Source: a virus. Taken from it: 25,141 bases of DNA. A program made the position numbers and the translations under genes. Each line of letters begins with the position of its first letter. Within the stretch, counting starts at the first letter, position 1. Where the stretch lies: the IMG/VR virus record IMGVR_UViG_3300017719_003791, positions 1-25,141 of that record. The stretch is one strand, 5' to 3'. Below the pieces are notes generated by a model. The model saw nothing but the letters and a program-made list of their open reading frames with translations. It made no database searches and was not told the DNA's origin. Positions 16,377 through 23,257 of this stretch are shown piece by piece.

Positions 16377-17220
16377 TAATGGTATAGTTGTTTTTGCAAA
16401 CAACAATGATAAAATAGACTATGTAAAGCAGTGTATTGATCTTGCAAAACGAGCTAAAGAACATTTAGGATTACCTGTATCTATTATCACAGATTCTCCT
16501 GAATATGCTTATAATATAGGCAGCAATGTCTTTGATCAAATAATTACTGTAGGTACTAACTTAGATGCAGATTTGAGACGTTTTAAAGACGGCGCCCTAT
16601 CTGAGCATCGAACTCAGTTTAAAAATAATAACAGAGCTAAGATTTTTAGTTTAAGTCCTTATGACAATACACTATTATTAGATTCAGATGTTATAATTTG
16701 TAACGATCATTTTAAAAATGCATTTGAAAGTAATCAAGATTTTCTAATATATGACAATTCAAACGACCTTTCATCTTTTAGATCTCAAGAAGAATTTCAA
16801 TATGTAAGTGAAGCTAGTATAAAGTTTTACTGGGCAACTTGTGTATTTTTTAGAAAAAATAAAACAAATGAAATATTTTTTAATCTTGTAGATCACATAG
16901 AAGAGAATTTTTCACACTACTGTAAAGTTTATCAATTAAGAACAAACTTTTATAGAAATGATTTTGGATTTAGTATTGCAATTCATATAATGAACGGATT
17001 TCAAAAAGGTGAGTTTGCTGGTGCTATGCCTGGAAAATTTTATCATACTTTAGATACTGATTTATTATATAAGATTAAAGATAATTCTCTAGTGTTTCTT
17101 TTAGAAAAAGAAAATTATTTAGGTGAATATACTCTAGCAGAAACAAGTGATTTAACTGTACATGTTATGAATAAATTTAGTTTGATGCGAGAACTAGATA
17201 AGGAGACATACATTGACTAA
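16369..17220 (+). CDS. GT8-like glycosyltransferase, DxD motif, 283 aa
   Basis: The N-terminus 'GIVVFANNNDKIDYVKQCID' reads as a beta-alpha Rossmann-type nucleotide-sugar binding half. 'PYDNTLLLDSDVII' places a DxD metal/nucleotide-binding motif (D105-S-D107) at the end of a strand, as in GT-A fold enzymes such as GT8. A later 'WATCVFFRKN' (about 155-164) resembles the 'TGVxFFKK' strand of such enzymes. No membrane segment is present, so it is probably cytoplasmic. It is paralogous to the next gene, which has the same blocks in order. The start ATG overlaps the upstream stop by 8 bases and has no strong Shine-Dalgarno, which suggests coupling. The family is inferred from motifs; donor and acceptor are unknown. 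A non-catalytic GT-like role is possible. Confidence 0.68.
   Translation: MNSNGIVVFANNNDKIDYVKQCIDLAKRAKEHLGLPVSIITDSPEYAYNIGSNVFDQIITVGTNLDADLRRFKDGALSEHRTQFKNNNRAKIFSLSPYDNTLLLDSDVIICNDHFKNAFESNQDFLIYDNSNDLSSFRSQEEFQYVSEASIKFYWATCVFFRKNKTNEIFFNLVDHIEENFSHYCKVYQLRTNFYRNDFGFSIAIHIMNGFQKGEFAGAMPGKFYHTLDTDLLYKIKDNSLVFLLEKENYLGEYTLAETSDLTVHVMNKFSLMRELDKETYID
17201..17205 (+). promoter_or_regulatory. Ribosome binding site AGGAG deciding a TTG start
   Basis: AGGAG lies 7 bases before the TTG at 17213. The next in-frame ATG would remove the first beta strand ('GILVAAQNN') that aligns with the upstream paralogue, so TTG is the likely start. Confidence 0.6.
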
Positions 17221-18055
17221 AGGTATATTAGTCGCTGCTCAGAATAATGATACTGATAACTATGTAGAACAAGCATGTTTGCTCGCTATGAGTTTGTCAA
17301 TTACAAATAATTCTACGCCGATCAGCATTATGACAAATGACAAGATTCCGAAAGAATACAAAGGGTTATTTGATAAAATTATTCCTATACCTTGGGGCGA
17401 CATGTCAGAAAAAGAAGATTGGAAAATACAAAATAGATGGAAATTATATCATGTAACTCCGTATGACGAAACTATAGTTATGGATACTGATATGTTAATC
17501 TTACAAGATCTAACTAATTGGTGGAAAATGTTAGATAAGTATCCTTTATACTTTACTTCTCAGGTACAAACATATCGAGGAGAAGAAGTTACTTCTGACT
17601 ATTATAGAAAAACTTTTTTAAATAATGATTTGCCTAATTTATATACAGGATTTTATTATTTTAAAAAGAACAATTTATGTTTAGAATTTTTTGAATTATT
17701 AGAGCTTATAGTAAATAATTGGGAGCTATTTTATGAAAAATTTACTCCAAATAATTATCCTAAATGGTGTAGTATAGATGTAAGTGCTGCAATTGCCATT
17801 AAAATTATGGGAGTAGAACGTCATGTTACTAACAAAAATTTAACATATCCTACATTTACCCATATGAAACCGGCTGCACAAGATTGGTTTAATATTCCTG
17901 ATAGCTGGTTAGACAAAGTAGAAACATATGTAAATAAAGATTGTCAAGTTAGAATAGGCAATTGGCTTCAGTCCGGAATCTTTCATTACACAAATCCAGA
18001 CTTTGTCACAGAAGCAACTATATCAAAATTTAAGGCAAAATGCAATGTCGAATAA
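17213..18055 (+). CDS. GT8-like glycosyltransferase, DxD motif, second paralogue, 280 aa
   Basis: It starts at TTG with AGGAG upstream and overlaps the previous stop by 8 bases (TTGACTAA). The N-terminus 'GILVAAQNNDTDNYVEQAC' matches the first strand and helix of the upstream protein. 'PYDETIVMDTDMLI' carries the DxD motif (D91-T-D93), and 'NLYTGFYYFKKNN' (142-154) is the GT8-like strand after it. The last third has 'PTFTHMKPAAQDWF' and 'QSGIFHYTNPDFV'; the histidines there could fit the C-terminal metal-binding histidine of GT-A enzymes. It is soluble and probably cytoplasmic. Two tandem transferases suggest two consecutive sugar additions, or duplication with a changed substrate. The substrate is not visible from sequence. 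Confidence 0.72.
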   Translation: MTKGILVAAQNNDTDNYVEQACLLAMSLSITNNSTPISIMTNDKIPKEYKGLFDKIIPIPWGDMSEKEDWKIQNRWKLYHVTPYDETIVMDTDMLILQDLTNWWKMLDKYPLYFTSQVQTYRGEEVTSDYYRKTFLNNDLPNLYTGFYYFKKNNLCLEFFELLELIVNNWELFYEKFTPNNYPKWCSIDVSAAIAIKIMGVERHVTNKNLTYPTFTHMKPAAQDWFNIPDSWLDKVETYVNKDCQVRIGNWLQSGIFHYTNPDFVTEATISKFKAKCNVE

Positions 18056-18668
18056 AATGCAAACTTTGTCAGATCTAATTAAAGATACAAAATTAGACGA
18101 AAATGGCTATGTGTATTACGAAGCGGAAACAGGCAAAGTTAAACAAGTGGGTACCAATACTGATTCGGTGTATAACAAAATAGCTATTGAGCACGAATTG
18201 ATTGAAGACATATTGTCAGGTAAAGAACAAATGGAAGATTATATTGTTTTTTATAATATTGTTAAAAAAGACTGGATTTTTAAAAAGAAAACAGATAAGT
18301 CTCAGAAAGACGTACAATATACAGAATATTTCGAAATGCCGTATAGACAAGTTACAACTGAAACAACAGAAATAACAGAAGACATTCTTATAGTGCAGAA
18401 TGTAAAAGAACAAATATGGAAGTTGAAAATAGGTTATGATGCTATGAATGAAATAGGTGAGTATTCTCGCCGTAATTTAATTTTTAATGTAACAGAACCG
18501 TACGATCCTAATATATTATATGATAAATTAGAGTTTGACGTAGAAAATCTTACACGTAACGGATATGCAACGTTACCATTCCATTATCCATTTGAAATTA
18601 GCGGCGATGATATAAGTATTTTTACAAACAAAATGTTTAACACTTACATGTATGAGAAAGTTGTATAA
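18045..18668 (+). CDS. Unknown protein, 207 aa
   Basis: I choose the ATG at 18045 (preceded by AAGG at 18032-18035), which overlaps the previous gene by 11 bases. An upstream in-frame TTG at 18003 would add 14 residues but has no binding site. The protein is charged and soluble: 'MQTLSDLIKDTKLDENGYVYYE' leads a region rich in E, K and T ('TTETTEITEDILIVQNVKEQ'), and the C-terminal part has 'RRNLIFNVTEPYDPN' and 'FHYPFEISGDDISIF'. There is no recognised motif and no cysteine cluster. Its stop and the next start share one base (TAATG), so it belongs to the same translational unit as the transferases. It could be an accessory subunit or a modification target; neither can be shown. Confidence 0.7.
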   Translation: MSNKMQTLSDLIKDTKLDENGYVYYEAETGKVKQVGTNTDSVYNKIAIEHELIEDILSGKEQMEDYIVFYNIVKKDWIFKKKTDKSQKDVQYTEYFEMPYRQVTTETTEITEDILIVQNVKEQIWKLKIGYDAMNEIGEYSRRNLIFNVTEPYDPNILYDKLEFDVENLTRNGYATLPFHYPFEISGDDISIFTNKMFNTYMYEKVV

Positions 18669-19597
18669 TGAACAAGTTTAGAGTAACCGATTGTGATATC
18701 ATCTATCTTTCATATGACGAGCCAAATGCAGAAAAAAACTATGCAGATTTACTTACTAAAGTTCCGTGGGCAAAACGTGTTCATGGAGTAGAAGGATCTG
18801 ATGCAGCGCATAAAGCATGTGCTAATTTAAGTGACACAGATCGATTTATTACTATCGACGGTGATAATATTGTAGAACAATCTTTTATACAACAAGAGCT
18901 TGATTTAAGTGACCATCAACAGTTAGAAAATTGTGTTATTAGCTGGTGCGGCAAAAATGTTATTAACGGACTGTTGTACGGCAATGGCGGAATTAAATGT
19001 TGGCCTAAAGAATTTGTACTTAATATGAAGACACATGAAAATGCCGAGTCTGATAATCCACATGCCCAAGTAGATTTTTGTTGGGATGTACAGTACATAC
19101 AACAAAACAGTTGGTTCAGCACAGTTTATAATAACGATACTCCTTATCAAGCATGGCGAGCAGGATTTCGAGAAGGTTGCAAAATGTCTTTAGATAGAGG
19201 AGTAAAGCCTAAATCATCTAAAGAGTTCATTGACGGACATTGGAAAAATTTACATCGCTTATATATTTGGCTTATGATTGGATCGGATGTTAAGAACGGG
19301 CTATGGGCAATTCACGGAGCAAGAGAAGGTTTAAGAAAGACTATGCTTACGGATTGGGATTATTTAAATGTCCGTGATTTTGCTTACTTAACTAATATGT
19401 GGGAAAATGAATATAAATTTCTTAATGATGATAACTTAATTGAAAATATACAAAATATTGGCGATGACTTACTAGATAAATTAGGTGTTCCGATTGCCCA
19501 CAATCCTTTAGATCCAGAGCAAAGTAAGTTTTTTAAAGAAGTGTATCAAAATCCTAGTAGGAAAGCCGGTCAGCAGTTTGTAATAGATCCGGAATAA
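18668..19597 (+). CDS. Probable glycosyltransferase-like protein, DGD motif, 309 aa
   Basis: The ATG overlaps the preceding stop by one base (TAATG). 'DIIYLSYDEPNAEKNYADLL' at the start and 'RFITIDGDNIVEQSF' (59-73, DGD at 64-66) have the layout of a GT-A nucleotide-sugar domain: first strand, helix, then DxD at a strand end. 'ISWCGKNVINGLLYGNGGIK' and 'CWPKEFVLNM' follow. Family-2-like transferases of this appearance occur in T4-like marine phages, often listed as hypothetical. The C-terminal half ('GHWKNLHRLYIWLMIG', then acidic helices) is unrecognised. No membrane anchor is clear. It stands between the unknown protein and the radical SAM array, 4 bases from the latter, so it likely acts in the same pathway. 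The enzyme class is moderately supported, the substrate unknown. Confidence 0.66.
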   Translation: MNKFRVTDCDIIYLSYDEPNAEKNYADLLTKVPWAKRVHGVEGSDAAHKACANLSDTDRFITIDGDNIVEQSFIQQELDLSDHQQLENCVISWCGKNVINGLLYGNGGIKCWPKEFVLNMKTHENAESDNPHAQVDFCWDVQYIQQNSWFSTVYNNDTPYQAWRAGFREGCKMSLDRGVKPKSSKEFIDGHWKNLHRLYIWLMIGSDVKNGLWAIHGAREGLRKTMLTDWDYLNVRDFAYLTNMWENEYKFLNDDNLIENIQNIGDDLLDKLGVPIAHNPLDPEQSKFFKEVYQNPSRKAGQQFVIDPE

Positions 19598-19601
19598 AGT
19601 A

Positions 19602-20405
19602 ATGGAAAACTCAAAAACTTTTTGTGCTATGCCATTTATTAGTACTATGTTAAACACTGATGGTAAAATGCGTTATTGCTGTATTGCAAGCGGCTCAACA
19701 GCCTTTGCACGTAATGCAGATGGATCTCCTATGATGGTTGGCAAAAACAGTGTAGAAGATGCATGGAACAGTGAAGTTTTTAAAAATGCTAGAAAAGATA
19801 TGCTCAACGGTGTTCAAGTAGAAGCGTGTAAGCATTGTTACAAACAAGAAAGTATAGGCTTAGATAGTTTTAGAACTAGAATGACTGCTGAGTGGCAAAA
19901 TCGTTTAGGCCCAAAACTGTTTGATTTTATACAAAGTGCAGAAGATAACGATTACGAAGTAAAATTACCACCTGTGTATTTAGATCTTAGACTAGGAAAC
20001 TTGTGTAATCTTAAATGTCGTATGTGTAATCCGTTTAATAGCAGTCAAATTGCTAAAGAACACTTTAGCTCATACGAAAAAAGTGAAGAATACAAAGAAT
20101 TTTGGAATAACAACTGGGGACCAAATCCTACTTTCTTAAAAGACAGCGACTTAAATTTTGATAGTAACTTTTTATGGAATGAAATTATAGGGCTTATTCC
20201 AAATTTAAGTAAAGTTTATATGACCGGCGGCGAGCCTACTCTTATAAACAACAATTATAGATTTATGGAAGAAATAGTTGCAGCAGGATATCAAGATAAG
20301 ATTGAAATATTTTTTAATATCAATTGCACAAATGTAACTGATAAATTTTTAAGTCTAATTAGTAAGTTTTCTAACATAAAAATTAATTGCAGTCTAGACG
20401 GTTAG
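19602..20405 (+). CDS. Radical SAM protein 1 of the array, ends early at an in-frame TAG, 267 aa
   Basis: This is the first of five paralogues. The N-terminal twitch-like set is C8, C26-C27, C76 and C79; the radical SAM motif CNLKCRMC is at 135-142 (CxxxCxxC), and 'TGGEP' ends at 212, the usual SAM-binding strand. These would hold a [4Fe-4S] cluster that cleaves S-adenosylmethionine, and probably a second cluster at the N-terminal cysteines. The reading frame hits TAG at 20403-20405 right after 'INCSLDG', in the middle of the TIM barrel, so the product would lack the last barrel strands and the C-terminal 'LDKxR' tail found in its relatives. The same frame stays open for 161 codons beyond. 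As written it is probably inactive unless the TAG is read through or is a sequencing error. The ATG is 4 bases after the upstream gene, with CCGGA (19589-19593) before it. Confidence 0.8.
   Translation: MENSKTFCAMPFISTMLNTDGKMRYCCIASGSTAFARNADGSPMMVGKNSVEDAWNSEVFKNARKDMLNGVQVEACKHCYKQESIGLDSFRTRMTAEWQNRLGPKLFDFIQSAEDNDYEVKLPPVYLDLRLGNLCNLKCRMCNPFNSSQIAKEHFSSYEKSEEYKEFWNNNWGPNPTFLKDSDLNFDSNFLWNEIIGLIPNLSKVYMTGGEPTLINNNYRFMEEIVAAGYQDKIEIFFNINCTNVTDKFLSLISKFSNIKINCSLDG
20403..20405 (+). other. In-frame amber codon splitting a radical SAM gene
   Basis: TAG stands at codon 268, between 'SLDG' and 'QKVND'. In the paralogues the same place reads DGT, DGI and DAW. Both flanks stay in one frame, so this is a single codon change, not a frameshift. 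Nonsense mutation, base-call error and amber suppression are all possible. Confidence 0.85.
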
Positions 20406-20891
20406 CAAAAAGTAAATGATTGTATACGCTCGCCTAGCGGATGGGAAAAAATTGATGAAAACTTTCAAAAGATTGCACAACTAAAAAATGTTAATCTAGA
20501 CGTTTCGCCAGTTGTACAAACTTATAATGTTTTAGATTGTCATAATATGCTATATTATGTAGATTCTATTAGTGAAAAATACGACAGGCCAATTGGCATT
20601 GACTATTTGATAAACGATCATCCGTTTTACTTAGATGTAACAATACTACCGCAGCATATTAGAGAAAAGGCTGCACTTAATTTAGAGTCGTATCAAGGTA
20701 AGCTATTAAATGAACCGAGAATTAAAACTACAATTCAGGGCATCATTAATCTAATGCGCAAAGAACAGCATCAAGATCATGAAACACTAATGAAAAACTT
20801 TTTAAATTACACTCGTATGCTAGACAAGACTAGAAACGAAAGTTTTAAAGATGCTATTCCTGAACTTGCAAAGGAACTAGGCGTTGAATAA
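20406..20891 (+). pseudogene. C-terminal remainder of radical SAM protein 1 after the TAG
   Basis: 161 in-frame codons follow the TAG. They begin 'QKVNDCIRSPSGWEKIDENF', which matches the radical SAM paralogues after their 'DG' ('EEVNNYCRFPSNWDSVSKNF', 'GKHHDYVRYPADWNVIQENL'), and end with 'LDKTRNESFKDAIPEL', the C-terminal tail shared by the array. This part therefore belongs to the gene starting at 19602. There is an in-frame ATG at 20547 without a binding site, so separate translation is unlikely. Its conservation means the break is recent, or is bypassed, or is an error. Confidence 0.75.
20871..20875 (+). promoter_or_regulatory. Ribosome binding site AAGGA deciding a TTG start
   Basis: AAGGA lies 8 bases before the TTG at 20884. 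The next in-frame ATG is at codon 55, which would remove the conserved C6 and C24-C25, so TTG is the likely start. Confidence 0.6.
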
Positions 20892-22005
20892 GACTATTTG
20901 TTCATATCCTTTTTTTGCAGCAGCTATTAGGCCAAACGGCTTAACAATACCCTGCTGTAGATATCCTCATATTGACGAAGAAGATAGCTATGTTTGGAAT
21001 GATCGTGTGCGTAACACAGAACATTGGAAAGACATTAGAGATAAAATGCTATCTGGAGAATCTGTAGAAGGTTGTCACGGTTGCTATCAAGATGAGCGCA
21101 ACGGCTTGCGCAGTATGAGACAGCACAGTCTTTCAAAATTTACACCTACTGAAAATAAAACTGTACCAGTACAACAATTAGAAGTAAGTTTTAGCAATCT
21201 ATGTAACTTAGCATGTGCGCATTGTAGTGGATTTTTTAGTAGTAAATGGCAAGCTGAAGATAAAAAAGCAAATAGAGTAGAAACAAAGGGATTTTTAAAA
21301 AATGACTTTGATTTTGAAAAGTGGGATTTATCAGATGTAACTGATCTAAAGATTATAGGCGGCGAGCCATTTATGGAAGGTGCTAAATTTAAGAAACTGT
21401 TACGTAGTTTAGATTTAACTAAAGTAAATTTACAAATTTGTACTAACGGAACCGTATTACCTGATCAAGAACTAAAAGATTTAATCGAACAATGTAATAA
21501 TGTATATTTGTGTGTAAGCATGGACGGTATATATACTGCAAACGATTGGTATAGATGGCCTTCTAAATTTGATGATTGTATTTCGATAATTAAAACATTT
21601 GAAGATTGGTGGCAACATAAAAGTAACGTGCATTTCATTATTCACACTGTAGTAAATTTAGTTAATGTATTAGAACTAGATAAATTGGTAGATTACATAC
21701 ACAATAATTTGCCTTTGTGGAAGGTAGAATGGGATTGGATTAGATGGCCGCATTGGCAACAACTAAGTTCGTTACCTAATAGTACCAAACATAATCTTAT
21801 AGAAAAATTTAATCGGTTGAATTTAGACTATAACTATGCTATAATTGATAATCCCTACAAAGTTACAATTGAAAGATTAAGTGAGGATCAAATAGATAGC
21901 TGGCAGCTAGTAAAAGAAAATATTAGTAGTCTAGATAAAGAACGAAACTTAAACTTTTTAGAAATGGTACCTTCTTTTAAAGAGATATGGAATTTAAATG
22001 ACTGA
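20884..22005 (+). CDS. Radical SAM protein 2 of the array, N-terminal twitch type, 373 aa
   Basis: It starts at TTG overlapping the previous stop by 8 bases (TTGAATAA). N-terminal cysteines are C6, C24-C25, C64 and C67; the radical SAM CxxxCxxC is 'CNLACAHC' at 107-114, and 'IIGGEP' ends at 162. 'CVSMDG' marks a later barrel strand. The C-terminal tail 'LDKERNLNFLEMVP' matches the other members. It is the shortest complete member (373 residues) and has the shortest spacer between the N-terminal CC and C-x2-C (38 residues). Known relatives are the twitch-domain radical SAM proteins of marine phages and bacteria, of unknown reaction. SPASM/twitch enzymes commonly modify peptides or sugars with an extra iron-sulfur cluster. 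The enzyme class is secure, the substrate unknown. Confidence 0.88.
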   Translation: MNKTICSYPFFAAAIRPNGLTIPCCRYPHIDEEDSYVWNDRVRNTEHWKDIRDKMLSGESVEGCHGCYQDERNGLRSMRQHSLSKFTPTENKTVPVQQLEVSFSNLCNLACAHCSGFFSSKWQAEDKKANRVETKGFLKNDFDFEKWDLSDVTDLKIIGGEPFMEGAKFKKLLRSLDLTKVNLQICTNGTVLPDQELKDLIEQCNNVYLCVSMDGIYTANDWYRWPSKFDDCISIIKTFEDWWQHKSNVHFIIHTVVNLVNVLELDKLVDYIHNNLPLWKVEWDWIRWPHWQQLSSLPNSTKHNLIEKFNRLNLDYNYAIIDNPYKVTIERLSEDQIDSWQLVKENISSLDKERNLNFLEMVPSFKEIWNLND

Positions 22006-23257
22006 ATCGAAAACATTTTGCGTTTTACCTTGGACACACATGGCTACATGGACTGACGGCAGTGCCTTACTATGCTGCGTTGCTAAGAACAGTTATAAGC
22101 ATAACTTAAACGATCAGACTGTAAGTGAAATATGGAACAGCGATCACTGGAAAGACGCTAGAAAAAAGATGCTGGCAGGTGAAAGAGTTTCTGCGTGTGA
22201 TCACTGCTATAAAGAAGAATCAGCAGGCATCCGCAGTCATCGTATTAATGAAAATGCATTATGGAAACGAGAACTAGGCGAAGATAAAATCAACAGTTTA
22301 GTTGAAGCTACACAAGAAGACGGCACACTCGAAGAAGATTTAGTAACACTAGACTTTAGATTAGGCAATACTTGTAATCTACAATGTGTGATGTGTAGGC
22401 CTCAAGACAGCAGTATGTGGTTAAATCCTGCTAAAAAACTAGCAGAAGAATTAAAGTCAGATGCAAAGTGGGATTGGAAGCACAAACTAGAAATTGATAC
22501 TACAAAGTTCGAATGGTATAAAAAAGAAAAACTATGGCAAGACTTTGAGCCTATGTTTGCAAACATACGTCATATGATTTTTGCCGGCGGAGAACCTCTG
22601 CTTATAAAAGAACATCATAGAATGTTACGAAAACTTGTAGAGACAGGACATAGTAAGCATATTAATCTAAGATATCATACAAACGGTACAGTATTGCCAG
22701 AAGAAGTATTAGAACTTTGGAAAGAGTTTGGATATGTAGAACTAATGATTAGTATGGATGCCTGGGGCAAGCATCATGATTATGTGAGATATCCGGCTGA
22801 CTGGAATGTTATACAAGAAAATCTAAATACATTAGATAATACACCTGATAATATCGAAGTAAAAATACTTTGCACAGTACATGCAATGAATATATTTTAT
22901 ATTCCAGACTTTGCTACATCGTTACTTGAACAAAACTTTAAAAAGATAGGTATAAGGCACCATAATGGATTATTCCATGCAGGAACAGTACATTGGCCAA
23001 GATATCTTTGTACGCAAATGTTTCCTAAAGAAATAAAAGATAAAATAAAAGACAAATGGGCCAGCTTAAAATTGCCCGACAACAAACAATGGAATGAAAA
23101 GATTTCTCATCAAATAGATTTTATGTATCAAGAAGACTTGTCGGAGTTATATCCACAATACCTAGATTATATCCAAGGTCTTGATAAGATTCGAAACACA
23201 AGTTTTCAAGATACATTTCCAGAGTTTCACAATATATTGGAGCAATATAATGGATAA
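21998..23257 (+). CDS. Radical SAM protein 3 of the array, N-terminal twitch type, 419 aa
   Basis: The ATG overlaps the previous TGA by 8 bases (ATGACTGA). Cysteines C8, C26-C27, C67 and C70 form the twitch-like set ('KTFCVLPWTHMATWTDG', then 'ACDHCYKEESAGIRSHR'). 'LDFRLGNTCNLQCVMC' gives CxxxCxxC at 126-133, and 'FAGGEPLL' ends its GGEP at 200. 'LMISMDAWG' is the later barrel strand, with Ala where the relatives have Gly after the Asp. The C-terminal tail is 'LDKIRNTSFQDTFPEF'. It is most like the first array member, also beginning 'SKTFC', which suggests these arose by duplication. It is a full-length, probably active, soluble iron-sulfur enzyme. The reaction cannot be named. Confidence 0.9.
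   Translation: MTESKTFCVLPWTHMATWTDGSALLCCVAKNSYKHNLNDQTVSEIWNSDHWKDARKKMLAGERVSACDHCYKEESAGIRSHRINENALWKRELGEDKINSLVEATQEDGTLEEDLVTLDFRLGNTCNLQCVMCRPQDSSMWLNPAKKLAEELKSDAKWDWKHKLEIDTTKFEWYKKEKLWQDFEPMFANIRHMIFAGGEPLLIKEHHRMLRKLVETGHSKHINLRYHTNGTVLPEEVLELWKEFGYVELMISMDAWGKHHDYVRYPADWNVIQENLNTLDNTPDNIEVKILCTVHAMNIFYIPDFATSLLEQNFKKIGIRHHNGLFHAGTVHWPRYLCTQMFPKEIKDKIKDKWASLKLPDNKQWNEKISHQIDFMYQEDLSELYPQYLDYIQGLDKIRNTSFQDTFPEFHNILEQYNG
23239..23242 (+). promoter_or_regulatory. Ribosome binding site GGAG deciding the start of radical SAM 4
   Basis: TTGGAG (23237-23242) is 7 bases before the ATG at 23250. This favours that ATG over an in-frame TTG at 23181, which would add 23 residues entirely within the upstream gene and has no such site. 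Confidence 0.6.

Noticed and set aside
18003-18044. Upstream TTG start for the 207-aa unknown protein
   Set aside because: It would add 14 residues overlapping the transferase gene and lacks a binding site; the ATG at 18045 has AAGG at a suitable distance.
20403-20408. TAG-CAA as a known leaky stop context
   Set aside because: The CAA context for read-through is from plant RNA viruses; there is no reason to apply it to a phage, and the third codon does not match the known signal.
20547-20891. A separate 114-residue gene after the TAG
   Set aside because: No ribosome binding site precedes the ATG, and the sequence from 20406 onward already matches the radical SAM paralogues, so it is the end of the interrupted gene.
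23181-23249. Upstream TTG start for radical SAM protein 4
   Set aside because: The added 23 residues lie wholly in the upstream gene, while GGAG and the 8-base overlap pattern point to the ATG at 23250.
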